Assembly (NCBI GenBank): GCA_024695565.1
Contig: JAILHX010000010.1
Coordinates: forward strand, 1 to 54,924
Source of the DNA: Saccharofermentans sp.
GTDB lineage: Bacteria; Bacillota_A; Clostridia; Saccharofermentanales; Saccharofermentanaceae
DNA length: 54,924 nucleotides
Direction of reading: 5' to 3'
Each line of letters opens with the position of its first letter. Position 1 is the first letter of the stretch. Both the position numbers and the translations under genes were made by a program. The notes below the pieces were generated by a model. It was not told the origin of the DNA. It did not search any database and saw nothing but the letters and a program-made list of their open reading frames with translations. Of this stretch, positions 16,606 to 24,571 are shown piece after piece.

Positions 16606-17703
16606 TTATGTAGCTGCGGCAGTCTCTGAAACAGAAGCCGAAGTGGATTCTATAACAGCAGCTGTTGTCTGAGGGATCTCAAGAGTCTTCTTGATCTGTG
16701 AAGCACTGAGTGCATCCTTAGGTACAACTTCAATAGCGATGTATGTCATCTGATCTGCATCATTGGATGTGAACGGGATCAGCCTGAATGCATAATCGCC
16801 TCTGACCGTGTAAAGTCCGTCATTAGCATATTCACTCATCTCCGTCATAGCGAGAGACTCAGCATCGAACTTCGTAAGATCGGGGAAAAGCGCCTGTAAT
16901 GTGTTCGCATAGACAAATGCCAAAAGATATGCGTCGTCCGGATTCTCGGAATTGTACTTAACGAAAAGCCTGAAGAAAGCAATCTCGTTGTCAGTCTTTC
17001 TCGTAGCTCCCTCGAGACCTATCGTGTAAAGAAGCGCCACATCACCATAGAAAAAGTCTGCATAAGCAGGATCGACTGTAAATGTAGCTTTATCGCCTAA
17101 TATGCTGGTCGTGGCAGTTGCATCGTAATAATCGGTGTAGTTGATACCGATGCTGTGACCGTTGTTGTACATCTCAACAGCAACATCCGCAGAATTGAAT
17201 CTGGTCTTAAAATCCTCAAGAGTAATACCCAGTGACTTGATCCTTGAAGAAGGCATAATGAAATATATCGCAGCAACGATAACTGCAATAACTGCCAAAA
17301 GAAGCATTACGGGAATAAGAGGATCCTTCTTGCACTTCTCAACAAAAGAGAGCTTATTGAATTCTTCTTTTGTAAGTCCGCCGATCTTAACGGGTTCAGC
17401 CTTAACGGCAGGAGCAGCCTTTTTGGGCTTCTTCTCTTCTTCCTCTTCTTCTGATTCTTCCCCGGAATCCTCTTCTTCGGATTCTTCTGCTTCTTCCTCT
17501 GAATCCTCTTCCTCTGCAGGCTCTTCTGCATCAACAGATTCGGATCCTTCAGGTTCTTTTATATCTTCTGATACGGCTTCTTCAACTTCTTCAGTCTCTT
17601 CTTCGACTGCTTCAAGCTCTTCAGCCTTTTCTTCGATCTTCTTTACTTCAGCCTTCTCAGTGCTGTTCTGTTCAGGCTTTTTCTTACTTTTGTACCTAGA
17701 CAT
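16606..17703 (-). CDS. Acidic-linker single-pass membrane protein, unknown function
   Basis: A 365-residue protein with three parts: a basic start (MSRYKSKKK), a ~75-residue run very rich in Glu, Ser and Asp (about residues 15-95), and, after a short basic and hydrophobic region, one membrane segment (PVMLLLAVIAVIVAAIYFIM, about residues 130-150). About 200 residues of mixed polar sequence follow, probably outside the membrane. It ends in a Ser/Thr/Ala-rich tail. ATG 17703 has GGAGG 8 nt upstream. I recognise no family. The acidic cytosolic stretch could be a flexible tether or bind basic partners (inference). It converges on the DUF6020-like gene. Confidence 0.75.
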   Translation of the reverse strand: MSRYKSKKKPEQNSTEKAEVKKIEEKAEELEAVEEETEEVEEAVSEDIKEPEGSESVDAEEPAEEEDSEEEAEESEEEDSGEESEEEEEEKKPKKAAPAVKAEPVKIGGLTKEEFNKLSFVEKCKKDPLIPVMLLLAVIAVIVAAIYFIMPSSRIKSLGITLEDFKTRFNSADVAVEMYNNGHSIGINYTDYYDATATTSILGDKATFTVDPAYADFFYGDVALLYTIGLEGATRKTDNEIAFFRLFVKYNSENPDDAYLLAFVYANTLQALFPDLTKFDAESLAMTEMSEYANDGLYTVRGDYAFRLIPFTSNDADQMTYIAIEVVPKDALSASQIKKTLEIPQTTAAVIESTSASVSETAAAT

Positions 17704-17730
17704 GTTGGTATCCTCCAATTCGACCTTGAT

Positions 17731-17759
17731 ATTATAAAGATAAAGTACGTACTTGTAAA
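17731..17759 (-). promoter_or_regulatory. Promoter of the acidic membrane protein gene
   Basis: On the minus strand TTTACA (17754-17759), a 17-bp spacer and a perfect TATAAT (17731-17736), 27 bp before the start codon. Confidence 0.75.
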
Positions 17760-17843
17760 ACCAAGAAGCCCAAAACTCTGCAAGGCGCCCGAAAATCGTG
17801 TAGAATAACTAGCTAGGATCAGATTTATCAGGGGGATAAGATA

Positions 17844-18548
17844 ATGAAGCATCTATTGATTTCAGGTGGCAGCCGCGGGATCGGCAGAGCCTGCGTGGAA
17901 CTTTTCGCGCGCGAAGGATACAAGATATCCTCATTAAGCCGCACCGGCACTCCGGATGATGCCATCTCAGGCGTCAGCTACTTCAAATGTGATGTAAAAG
18001 ACCCTGAGCAGGTAGCAAGATCCGTAAGTGATGCAATTGCTGCGAGTGGCAATATCGACGTTCTTATCTCCAATGCCGGAATCGCGATCTCGGGCCTCGC
18101 ACAGGACTTCAAATATCAGGATTACAGGGACGTAATCGACACAAACTTCGGCGGTCTGTTCAACTTAACAAACGCCATCATTCCCCATATGGTAAGACAG
18201 GGAAGCGGCGTTATCCTGGCCGTATCCTCGATGTGGGGCCAGACAGGCGCATCATGTGAAGCGCTCTATTCTGCAAGCAAAGGCGCAGTTGATTCCTACA
18301 TCAAATCACTTGCAAAAGAATTAGGTCCTTCAGGCATCAGAGTAAATGCCGTATCACCCGGAGCTATTGAGACAGATATGATGAAGGGTTTTACTGAAGA
18401 AGACAAAAAGGTTATCAGCGAAGACACGCCTGAAGGCAGGCTCGGAACGCCATCAGAGATTGCCGAAGTCTTATACTTCCTGCAGTCCGATAAGGCTTCG
18501 TTTATCACTGGCCAGATCATCGGCGCTAACGGCGGATACCTTATTTAA
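17844..18548 (+). CDS. Short-chain dehydrogenase/reductase (FabG-like)
   Basis: A 234-residue Rossmann-fold oxidoreductase. The cofactor motif SGGSRGIGRA lies at residues 7-16, the structural SNAGIAISG motif follows near residue 80, and the catalytic Ser (VSSMWG) and YSASK (Tyr-x-x-x-Lys) pair are present. The C-terminal GQIIGANGG is typical of FabG relatives. It is slightly short for the family. The neighbours do not form a fatty-acid gene cluster, so its substrate is open. GGGGG about 7 nt before ATG 17844 serves as ribosome binding site. It precedes citrate synthase by 85 bp on the same strand. Confidence 0.85.
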   Translation: MKHLLISGGSRGIGRACVELFAREGYKISSLSRTGTPDDAISGVSYFKCDVKDPEQVARSVSDAIAASGNIDVLISNAGIAISGLAQDFKYQDYRDVIDTNFGGLFNLTNAIIPHMVRQGSGVILAVSSMWGQTGASCEALYSASKGAVDSYIKSLAKELGPSGIRVNAVSPGAIETDMMKGFTEEDKKVISEDTPEGRLGTPSEIAEVLYFLQSDKASFITGQIIGANGGYLI

Positions 18549-18633
18549 TTGAATCTTCACGTTTCATCATTTAGAATATTACAAGTTGCGCCCATGTGCA
18601 GACTAACCTTAAGCTTCAGAAAGGAAAGGACTT

Positions 18634-20001
18634 ATGGCTCAAAACAATTACTCTAAGATAACCCCCGAGATAAGCCGTCTTGCGGAGATATGTCAGTCTA
18701 ATGCCATAGATTCCGAACTCTACACCAAATATGATGTCAAGCGTGGCTTAAGAGACATTAATGGTAAAGGCGTTCTCACAGGACTTACAAAGATCTCCGA
18801 AGTCAACGCTACACAAGTCGTTGACGGTCAGGTTGTATCCGCTCCCGGCGAATTATTCTACCGCGGAATCAACGTAAAAGAGATGATCAAGGGGCAGCCC
18901 GAAGACATGCACTGCGGTTTTGAAGAGACCACTTATCTTCTGCTGTTCGGAAAGCTTCCAAATGAGGAAGAATTAAGGGACTTCAAGAAGCTTCTCGTTG
19001 AAGCGCGCTCGAAAATGCCTAAGAATTTCTTCAGAGACGTAATAATGCAGAAGCCTTCATCAGACCTGATGAACAATATCCAGCGAGGCGTTCTCAACCT
19101 CTATGCATACGATACACAGGCTGCAGATACATCGATCGCGAATGTATTAAGACAGTCATTGGAACTTATATCCATCTTCCCGAGTATTGCAGTACACAGC
19201 TACAATGCGATGCGTTACTATCTTGACCGTGACTCTCTTGTAGTTCACAGACCCCGTCCCGATCTCTCAACTGCAGAGAACTTCCTCTACATGTTAAGAC
19301 CGGACAACAAGTTTACGCCTCTTGAAGCAAAGATACTGGACGTATCCCTTATGCTTCACGCAGAGCACGGCGGCGGTAACAACTCAACATTTACCACTCA
19401 CGTTGTAACGAGTTCCGGCACGGATACTTATGCAGCAGTAGTTGCTGCCTTAAGTTCACTCAAGGGACCTAAGCACGGCGGCGCGAACATCATGGTAGTC
19501 AAAATGTTCAAGGAACTCGAGAGAAGCATCTCCGACTGGGAAGACGATGACGAGATCCTCGCTTACCTCGAGAGGATCCTCCACAAGGATGCATTCGACC
19601 GTTCAGGCGTTATCTACGGTATGGGTCACGCCATCTACTCTATCTCTGACCCGAGAGCACAGATCTTCAAGCGTTACGTAAGAGATCTGTCCGCAGAGAA
19701 GGGACGCACAAAGGAATTCGAGTTCTATGAGAGAGTCGAGAAGCTCTCTGCTGAACTTATCGCCGCAGAGCGCAAGATCTATAAGGGCGTTTCCGCCAAC
19801 ATCGATTTCTACAGCGGATTCGTTTATTCCATGCTCGGAATCCCCATGGAGCTCTACACTCCCCTTTTCGCGATCGCCAGGATCTCAGGGTGGTCCGCGC
19901 ACAGAATTGAAGAGCTCAACGGCAAGGGCAAGATCATCCGTCCTGCTTACAAGAGCGTTCAGCCCAGAGTTGAATACCATCCGATCGGCGAGAGAGAATG
20001 A
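18634..20001 (+). CDS. gltA: Citrate synthase
   Basis: A 455-residue citrate synthase, condensing acetyl-CoA and oxaloacetate. The N-terminal ~50 residues precede the usual core, which begins at LYRGINVKEMIKG-type sequence. Active-site stretches are readable: HAEHGGGNNSTFTTHVVTSS, LKGPKHGGAN, and the catalytic His/Asp region GMGHAIYSISDPRA. The C-terminal arginine region (ISGWSAHRIEEL) is also present. Start ATG 18634 has AAAGGA upstream. Citrate synthase in an anaerobe usually feeds glutamate synthesis through an incomplete TCA pathway (family knowledge). A strong terminator follows 20 bp downstream. Confidence 0.93.
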   Translation: MAQNNYSKITPEISRLAEICQSNAIDSELYTKYDVKRGLRDINGKGVLTGLTKISEVNATQVVDGQVVSAPGELFYRGINVKEMIKGQPEDMHCGFEETTYLLLFGKLPNEEELRDFKKLLVEARSKMPKNFFRDVIMQKPSSDLMNNIQRGVLNLYAYDTQAADTSIANVLRQSLELISIFPSIAVHSYNAMRYYLDRDSLVVHRPRPDLSTAENFLYMLRPDNKFTPLEAKILDVSLMLHAEHGGGNNSTFTTHVVTSSGTDTYAAVVAALSSLKGPKHGGANIMVVKMFKELERSISDWEDDDEILAYLERILHKDAFDRSGVIYGMGHAIYSISDPRAQIFKRYVRDLSAEKGRTKEFEFYERVEKLSAELIAAERKIYKGVSANIDFYSGFVYSMLGIPMELYTPLFAIARISGWSAHRIEELNGKGKIIRPAYKSVQPRVEYHPIGERE

Positions 20002-20021
20002 TCAATCTTACAGTAAGATAC

Positions 20022-20057
20022 AAAGGCTGCGTTCTGAATGGAGTGCAGCCTTTTCTT
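20022..20057 (+). terminator. Citrate synthase terminator
   Basis: A 9-bp stem AAAGGCTGC/GCAGCCTTT (20022-20030, 20045-20053) with a 14-nt loop is followed by TTCTT. It marks the left boundary of the repeat array. Confidence 0.85.
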
Positions 20058-20074
20058 ATGCCTGAATTCAGGAC

Positions 20075-20320
20075 AGTGTACACACAGTTGTAACGCACCG
20101 CCGTACTTTTGCTGTACATATACCCGGGAATCAACGTTTTATACACACATTTGTACAACACCTGCCGTACTTTTGCTGTACATATACCCGGGAATCAACG
20201 TTTTGTACACACATTTGTACAACACCTGCCGTACTTTTGCTGTACATTCACTCAGAAAACCCCGATTTGTACATACAGTTGTAACGCACCGCCGTACAAA
20301 TGCGTGTACAACACTTCCGT
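20075..20320. repeat. 64-bp tandem repeat array rich in GTAC, 3 full and 2 partial units
   Basis: Units begin with GCCGTAC at 20100, 20164, 20228 and 20291, spacing 64, 64 and 63 bp; a partial unit precedes the first. The first two full units differ at one base. The third diverges in the middle, but its end matches the partial unit before the array (CAGTTGTAACGCACC). Each unit contains up to four GTAC cores, some as TTGTACA separated by 12 bp. The array lies between convergent genes and between two terminators. The 64-bp period changes reading frame, so it is not a repeat protein. Confidence 0.9.
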
Positions 20321-20342
20321 AACAACTTACAGACAGCGACAT

Positions 20343-20373
20343 AAAGAGAAGAGGCTGCCCATACGGACAGCCC
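20343..20373 (-). terminator. Terminator of the HPr-like gene
   Basis: On the minus strand GGCTGTCC-GTAT-GGGCAGCC (20353-20360 with 20365-20372) is followed by TCTTCTCTTT. It marks the right boundary of the repeat array. Confidence 0.8.
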
Positions 20374-20416
20374 CAGAGAAACATAAAAATTGTTAATTGC
20401 TTGTTCGGGTGACGAC

Positions 20417-20680
20417 TTAAGCTTTGTCGTCTTCTTCAACCTTTCCGAAAAGGTTGAGTCTGAAGAGCATTGCCTCGTCGTCAGGATCAGAGCAGGAGAT
20501 CTTAGCATTGCATACGATTCCGCCCTCGATGAGCTTCATGATGCCTGTCATCTGGCTGAGCTTGCTCTTAAGGTTGAAGCGGTCGCCTTCATCAGTAAGA
20601 AGGATTACGTTTCCCTTGCACTCGTCAAGTGCCTTCATCAGTGTTGCAACATCAATGTTGTCTAAGTAAAAAGCTTTCAT
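20417..20680 (-). CDS. Small protein with HPr-like features
   Basis: An 87-residue protein. ATG 20680 has AAGGAGG in ideal position; the longer frame would run through the promoter region. The order of predicted elements is strand, helix, strand, helix, strand, helix. The stretch NLKSKLSQMTGIMKL followed by NAKISCSDPDDEAML resembles the second half of HPr phosphocarriers (K-S-I-M-G-x-x-S-L, then E-I-T-I-S-A-x-G). No His equivalent to HPr His15 is visible near the N-terminus, so phosphocarrier activity is unlikely; a regulatory or structural role is possible. The leader holds an inverted repeat CCAAAGG/CCTTTGG at 20724-20742. The family assignment is tentative. Confidence 0.65.
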   Translation of the reverse strand: MKAFYLDNIDVATLMKALDECKGNVILLTDEGDRFNLKSKLSQMTGIMKLIEGGIVCNAKISCSDPDDEAMLFRLNLFGKVEEDDKA

Positions 20681-20808
20681 TATGTAATACCTCCTTGTGG
20701 TATATTTTCCTTTTTTACTATCCCCAAAGGCTTTCCCTTTGGACAGCCTAATGGTACACTTCTTCCCCTCTTCCAACAATGGGTTTGTTAAACAGATTGC
20801 ATAACACA

Positions 20809-20855
20809 AAGGTCCTGTTTTTGTGCATATTGCACAACCGCAGGACCTTGTTTTT
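20809..20855. terminator. Nested inverted repeat between lysA and the HPr-like gene
   Basis: The outer stem AAGGTCCTG/CAGGACCTT (20809-20817, 20841-20849) encloses an inner stem TTGTGCA/TGCACAA (20821-20827, 20831-20837). It probably ends lysA on the minus strand, although the better T run (TTTTT at 20851-20855) is on the plus strand. It also lies upstream of the HPr-like gene promoter. Confidence 0.65.
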
Positions 20856-20916
20856 AGTTATTCAGTAAATGTCAGGAATGCCGCAAACCCAATGATTCAT
20901 GGCATTTCAGGAATCG

Positions 20917-22185
20917 TCAGTTGCCGATGAGCTTGCTCGCGTACTTCGTGTTATCGAATGTAGCGAAGTAATCGCTCAATGTCTGCTCTCTTCTGATCTC
21001 TTCAACGGTACCGTCTTCCTTGAGAAGGAGCTCAGCGCACCAGAGTCTTCCGTTATAGTTGTAGCCCATTGCAAAGCCGTGAGCACCTGCGTCGTGGATG
21101 GCAAGATAGTCACCCATATCGATCTTAGGAAGCATTCTGTCAATTGCAAACTTATCGTTGTTCTCGCAAAGGCTCCCTGTTACATCGTACTTATGATCGC
21201 AGGGCTCATTCTCCTTGCCGAGGACCGTGATGTGGTGGTAAGCACCGTACATTGCAGGTCTCATGAGGTTGGCAGCGCAGGCGTCAACACCGATGTATTC
21301 CTTATAGATATGCTTCTCGTGGATTGCCTTGGTAACGAGCATTCCGTAAGGAGCGAGCATGAATCTTCCCATCTCGGTATAGATCGCAACATCGCCCATG
21401 CCTGCAGGAACGAGAACACGCTCGAACTGCTTTCTTACGCCCTCACCGATTGCCATAATGTCATTCTGTGAATCTTCGGGCTTATAGCCGATTCCGACAC
21501 CGCCAGAGAGATTGATGAATGCAAATTCAATGCCGACCTTCTCAGATATCTCTGCTGCGAGTTCGAAAAGCTGGCCGGCAAGAGTAGGATAATACTCATT
21601 TGTAACTGTGTTGCTTGCAAGGAAAGCGTGAAGTCCGAACTTCTTTACGCCAAGTTCCTTAAGCTTTGCATAAGCTTCGAAGAGCTGCTCTTTTGTCATG
21701 CCGTACTTGGAGTCACCGGGGTTATCCATAATGCCGTTGCTGAGCTTGAAGACTCCGCCCGGATTATATCTGCAGCTCATGATCTCAGGGAACTGGGGTC
21801 CTAAGATGTACTCAAGGAACGGGATATGAGTAATATCGTCGATGTTGATGATGCCGCCTAAGTTGGCACAGAGAGCATATTCTCTTGCAGGAGTATCGTT
21901 AGACGAGAACATGATGGGGCCGCCTACGGCATCAGCAAGGATGAGCTCTGCCTCAGATGAGCAGTCAAATCCGAAGCCGTAATCGTTAATGATGTCCAGG
22001 ATATAAGGATTAGGTGTAGCCTTAACAGCAAAAAACTCATTAAATCCCTTGTTCCAAGCAAAAGCTTCCTTAACGCGCTTGCAGTTCTCTCTTATTCCCT
22101 TCTCATCGTAAATGTAGAACGGTGTGTGACGTGTCTTAGCGATCTCTTCGATCTGTGACTTGGTAATAAAAGCCTTCTTTTCCAT
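20917..22185 (-). CDS. lysA: Diaminopimelate decarboxylase
   Basis: A 422-residue fold-type III PLP enzyme making lysine from meso-diaminopimelate. The PLP lysine is in FFAVKATPNP (Lys55), and the phosphate-binding glycine motif appears as INLSGGVGIGY. Later features are RPAMYGAYHHI and SLCENNDKFA, the latter holding the Cys of the second-subunit active site, then HDAGAHGFAMGYNYN. It is a LysA-type monofunctional enzyme of normal length. ATG 22185 has GAGGG 7 nt upstream. The gene stands alone; no lysine riboswitch is visible in the short upstream region. Confidence 0.9.
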   Translation of the reverse strand: MEKKAFITKSQIEEIAKTRHTPFYIYDEKGIRENCKRVKEAFAWNKGFNEFFAVKATPNPYILDIINDYGFGFDCSSEAELILADAVGGPIMFSSNDTPAREYALCANLGGIINIDDITHIPFLEYILGPQFPEIMSCRYNPGGVFKLSNGIMDNPGDSKYGMTKEQLFEAYAKLKELGVKKFGLHAFLASNTVTNEYYPTLAGQLFELAAEISEKVGIEFAFINLSGGVGIGYKPEDSQNDIMAIGEGVRKQFERVLVPAGMGDVAIYTEMGRFMLAPYGMLVTKAIHEKHIYKEYIGVDACAANLMRPAMYGAYHHITVLGKENEPCDHKYDVTGSLCENNDKFAIDRMLPKIDMGDYLAIHDAGAHGFAMGYNYNGRLWCAELLLKEDGTVEEIRREQTLSDYFATFDNTKYASKLIGN

Positions 22186-22283
22186 AACAAATCCCTCTAA
22201 AAAACGTTATGAGGTAAATTAACATTTTATTCAAGGAAATACAAGTTGTTTGTGCTATATTAACTCTTAATAAATCAGGGGTT

Positions 22284-22312
22284 TTGCAGGTATGAAAATT
22301 ATGCAATATAAC
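22284..22312 (+). promoter_or_regulatory. Promoter of the 85-residue membrane protein gene
   Basis: TTGCAG (22284-22289), a 17-bp spacer and TATAAC (22307-22312), 28 bp upstream of the start codon. CAGGT and ACCTG flank the spacer as an imperfect inverted repeat. Confidence 0.65.
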
Positions 22313-22339
22313 ACCTGAAGAATAAGGGAGGAACTAATC

Positions 22340-22597
22340 ATGGATCAGCAATTAATACCTAAGGAATACGAACCGATATCGATGTGGGGTTACTTCGGAT
22401 ATCAGATCCTGTTCTCCATTCCGGTCGTAGGCTTTATCTGCCTTATTATTTTCGCGATCGGAGCAAAGAACGTAAACAAGAAGAACTTCGCGAGATCGTA
22501 TTTCTGCTACACGATCATATGCCTCGTAATCTTTGCAATCGTATTTGCGGTCGCATCCTTTACGGGCGCAGTTGAGGCACTGATGTCTAACTTCTAA
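22340..22597 (+). CDS. Small two-pass membrane protein
   Basis: An 85-residue protein with two membrane segments, YQILFSIPVVGFICLIIFAIG (about 22-42) and CYTIICLVIFAIVFAVASF (about 56-75), joined by a basic KNVNKKNFARSY loop. GGAGG precedes ATG 22340 at good spacing and the promoter is recognisable, so it is a real gene. The W-G-Y-F-x-Y-x-x-L-F-x-I-P-x-V-G pattern is common in small Clostridia membrane proteins of unknown role. Its last 4 bp overlap the end of the convergent DUF975/CmpB gene. Confidence 0.8.
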   Translation: MDQQLIPKEYEPISMWGYFGYQILFSIPVVGFICLIIFAIGAKNVNKKNFARSYFCYTIICLVIFAIVFAVASFTGAVEALMSNF

Positions 22598-24465
22598 TCC
22601 GTCTCGTCTATAACGGTCTCTACGGTCGTTACGATCTCTTCGTCGTCATCGAAGTTGCCCGTGATGCCGTAACCTGTATTGGGAACCATACGGGAATATA
22701 TGACGTCAGCAAAGAAGATCACCAGAAGGGTTATTGCTATAGGAAGCAAGACCCTTCTGTTTATTTTACGGATAAGATTATCGAGGAGCGGTGCAAGCAC
22801 GTAGATGAACGCCAGCGCGCATATTCCGAATACGAATAAGCCTTCAGCACAGACACGGCCGTTGAGGTTAAGAAAATACCCGTCGTAATTCCACCATCTC
22901 GAACCGAAGATCTCTTCTAAAAGCCACCCGGTAATGTATTCGACAGTTCCGCAAAGGGCTATAGATGAGAAGAAGAAAACAACAGGCTTCTTACGGACTT
23001 TATTAAGGAGCAGGAGCACGATAAAACCTCCGACTCCGTATATCGGAAGCCAGGGGCCGTGCAGAACGCCGCGGTTGATGAGTCTTCCCTTCATGAGGAA
23101 GTAATAGAGAAGTTCCCACGTCCAGCCGAAGTTCGAGAAGATAAAGAACATCATTACGAGCGAGAAAACAGAATAGTGTCTTAAGTAATGGATGTTCTCG
23201 AGTGAAGGTATCTTGCGCTGGTCAGGGATCGGCGAGAGTCTCGAAGGATATACCAGGCCCTTTGCCTCGTTCTCGTAAGCTCTCATCTTCATCTTCTTTG
23301 CTTCGCGGTTCTCATATTCGACCTCATCCTTACTGTTCCAGAGAACAACACCGAAGTGTTTTGCAAAGAATCTCTCACGCTTTCCGTCTAAACCTTCAAC
23401 AGCGTATTCAGGCTTTGCAAGTTCTTCTATAACGTCGGCATACTTATCGGACAAGGTATTTGAATCTGCTCTTACGAACAATACCTCATCGTTAAGGAGC
23501 TCGGTTCCGGGAAGATTCTTATCCTTGGAATACTGCCTGATCTTCGCATAGAACTCGGAATAGCAGCACACAAAATAAGGATTGGCATAGAGGATATTGG
23601 AGATTCCGAGAGTAAAGAATCCAAGAAAATACCAGCCCATGAAGCTGACGAACATGCCAAATATCTTTCTCTTGTTGCCGTGCATCATGCGCCATGAGAG
23701 TTTAAGTGCCTCAACGGGTTTTATGTCAGGGTTCTCGGCAATGATATAAGGCACAAGGATAAGTCCGCAGTGGACCACCGGGAACATTACCACAGTCATT
23801 GCACCCAATATCTCAAAAATGGTCTTAAGCCCCATTACCAGAGCGGCTCTCGTCCATCTCTTAACTCTGATGAGAAACAGATATCTGGAAAAAGGGACTT
23901 TCTTATAGATCCTTCCTTCGAGGAAGATCCTTCGGCTCGCAGCGATATAGACATTACGGATATAGAGCCATACAAAGGCCGCAGCCAGAAGAATCAGCGA
24001 AGTCATTATGACCTGCGCCACGTTCTCTGATCCTGCGAACTGAATAACGATTGAATAGATATTTGCGATGAACGTGTCTTCGGTAATGTAGTTGATTATC
24101 TGATTTAAGATTCCCCTGGTCCTGCCAAAGATCTCGTTCGTATGTTCATTCTCAAATGTCTTGCTGTACAATGCCTGCTCAACGCCTGTATACATGGAGT
24201 CGGCATCTTCGTCAATCGTTCTGTAAGCATGTTCGATTCTTCGAAGATCCGGGTCTTCGTAAAGCTCAAACACGGCTGCTATGCCATCGTCAATAACCTG
24301 TCTTCTTACACCGATGAGATTATCAGAAGTAAAGAACTCCGCCTGCACTATAAGCGCGAAAAGACACGCAACGACATACATCAGATAATGATGCTTAAGA
24401 TTAGTCCTGGCCTCGCGCTTTAGATCCTTACGTGAGAATTTGAAACTGTCGTTGCCGTTATCCAA
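22594..24465 (-). CDS. Fusion membrane protein: DUF975-like domain plus CmpB-type putative ABC-transporter domain
   Basis: A 623-residue polytopic membrane protein. The first half (to about residue 310) starts with RKDLKREARTNLKHHYLMYV and contains LKLSWRMMHGNKRKIF, both typical of DUF975 proteins. A charged, Lys/Glu-rich cytosolic segment follows. The C-terminal part (about 400-560) contains FGWTWELLYYFLMKGRLINRG, GPWLPIYGVGG, and VEYITGWLLEEIFGSRWWNY, the pattern of the CmpB (putative ABC-transporter type IV) family. The start is a TTG codon 6 nt after AGGGGG; a longer frame has no such site. The two domains are usually separate proteins. Function unknown. Confidence 0.8.
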   Translation of the reverse strand: MDNGNDSFKFSRKDLKREARTNLKHHYLMYVVACLFALIVQAEFFTSDNLIGVRRQVIDDGIAAVFELYEDPDLRRIEHAYRTIDEDADSMYTGVEQALYSKTFENEHTNEIFGRTRGILNQIINYITEDTFIANIYSIVIQFAGSENVAQVIMTSLILLAAAFVWLYIRNVYIAASRRIFLEGRIYKKVPFSRYLFLIRVKRWTRAALVMGLKTIFEILGAMTVVMFPVVHCGLILVPYIIAENPDIKPVEALKLSWRMMHGNKRKIFGMFVSFMGWYFLGFFTLGISNILYANPYFVCCYSEFYAKIRQYSKDKNLPGTELLNDEVLFVRADSNTLSDKYADVIEELAKPEYAVEGLDGKRERFFAKHFGVVLWNSKDEVEYENREAKKMKMRAYENEAKGLVYPSRLSPIPDQRKIPSLENIHYLRHYSVFSLVMMFFIFSNFGWTWELLYYFLMKGRLINRGVLHGPWLPIYGVGGFIVLLLLNKVRKKPVVFFFSSIALCGTVEYITGWLLEEIFGSRWWNYDGYFLNLNGRVCAEGLFVFGICALAFIYVLAPLLDNLIRKINRRVLLPIAITLLVIFFADVIYSRMVPNTGYGITGNFDDDEEIVTTVETVIDETD

Positions 24466-24494
24466 GGAATACCCCCTATTCAAGGCTAATTCTA

Positions 24495-24540
24495 ACACAA
24501 AAAGAAACTGTGCAAGTCTTTAAAAAGACTTGCACAGTTT
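24495..24540 (-). terminator. Strong terminator of the SDR gene at 24572
   Basis: A 17-bp perfect inverted repeat (24505-24521 with 24524-24540) is followed on the minus strand by CTTTTTGTGT. In practice the innermost bases form the loop. Confidence 0.9.
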
Positions 24541-24571
24541 TTAAATCTATAGCCTCAAACCGGTGCGGAAG

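Noticed and set aside
17162..17737. A long Ser-rich plus-strand frame
   Set aside because: It is the antisense reading of the Glu/Ser-rich tract of the gene at 16606-17703, which has a clear promoter and ribosome binding site.
20075..20320. Possible CRISPR array
   Set aside because: The repeated unit is contiguous with no unique spacers, only about four units exist, and no cas genes are nearby.
20038..20396. Frames of 80-95 codons in the repeat array, with repeated CTYTRE/LYIYPGINV-like peptides
   Set aside because: The 64-bp period shifts frame at each unit, so peptides do not repeat in one frame, and no start signal is present.
22186..22283. A lysine riboswitch upstream of lysA
   Set aside because: The upstream region is under 100 bp before the divergent promoter and shows none of the lysine-element helices.
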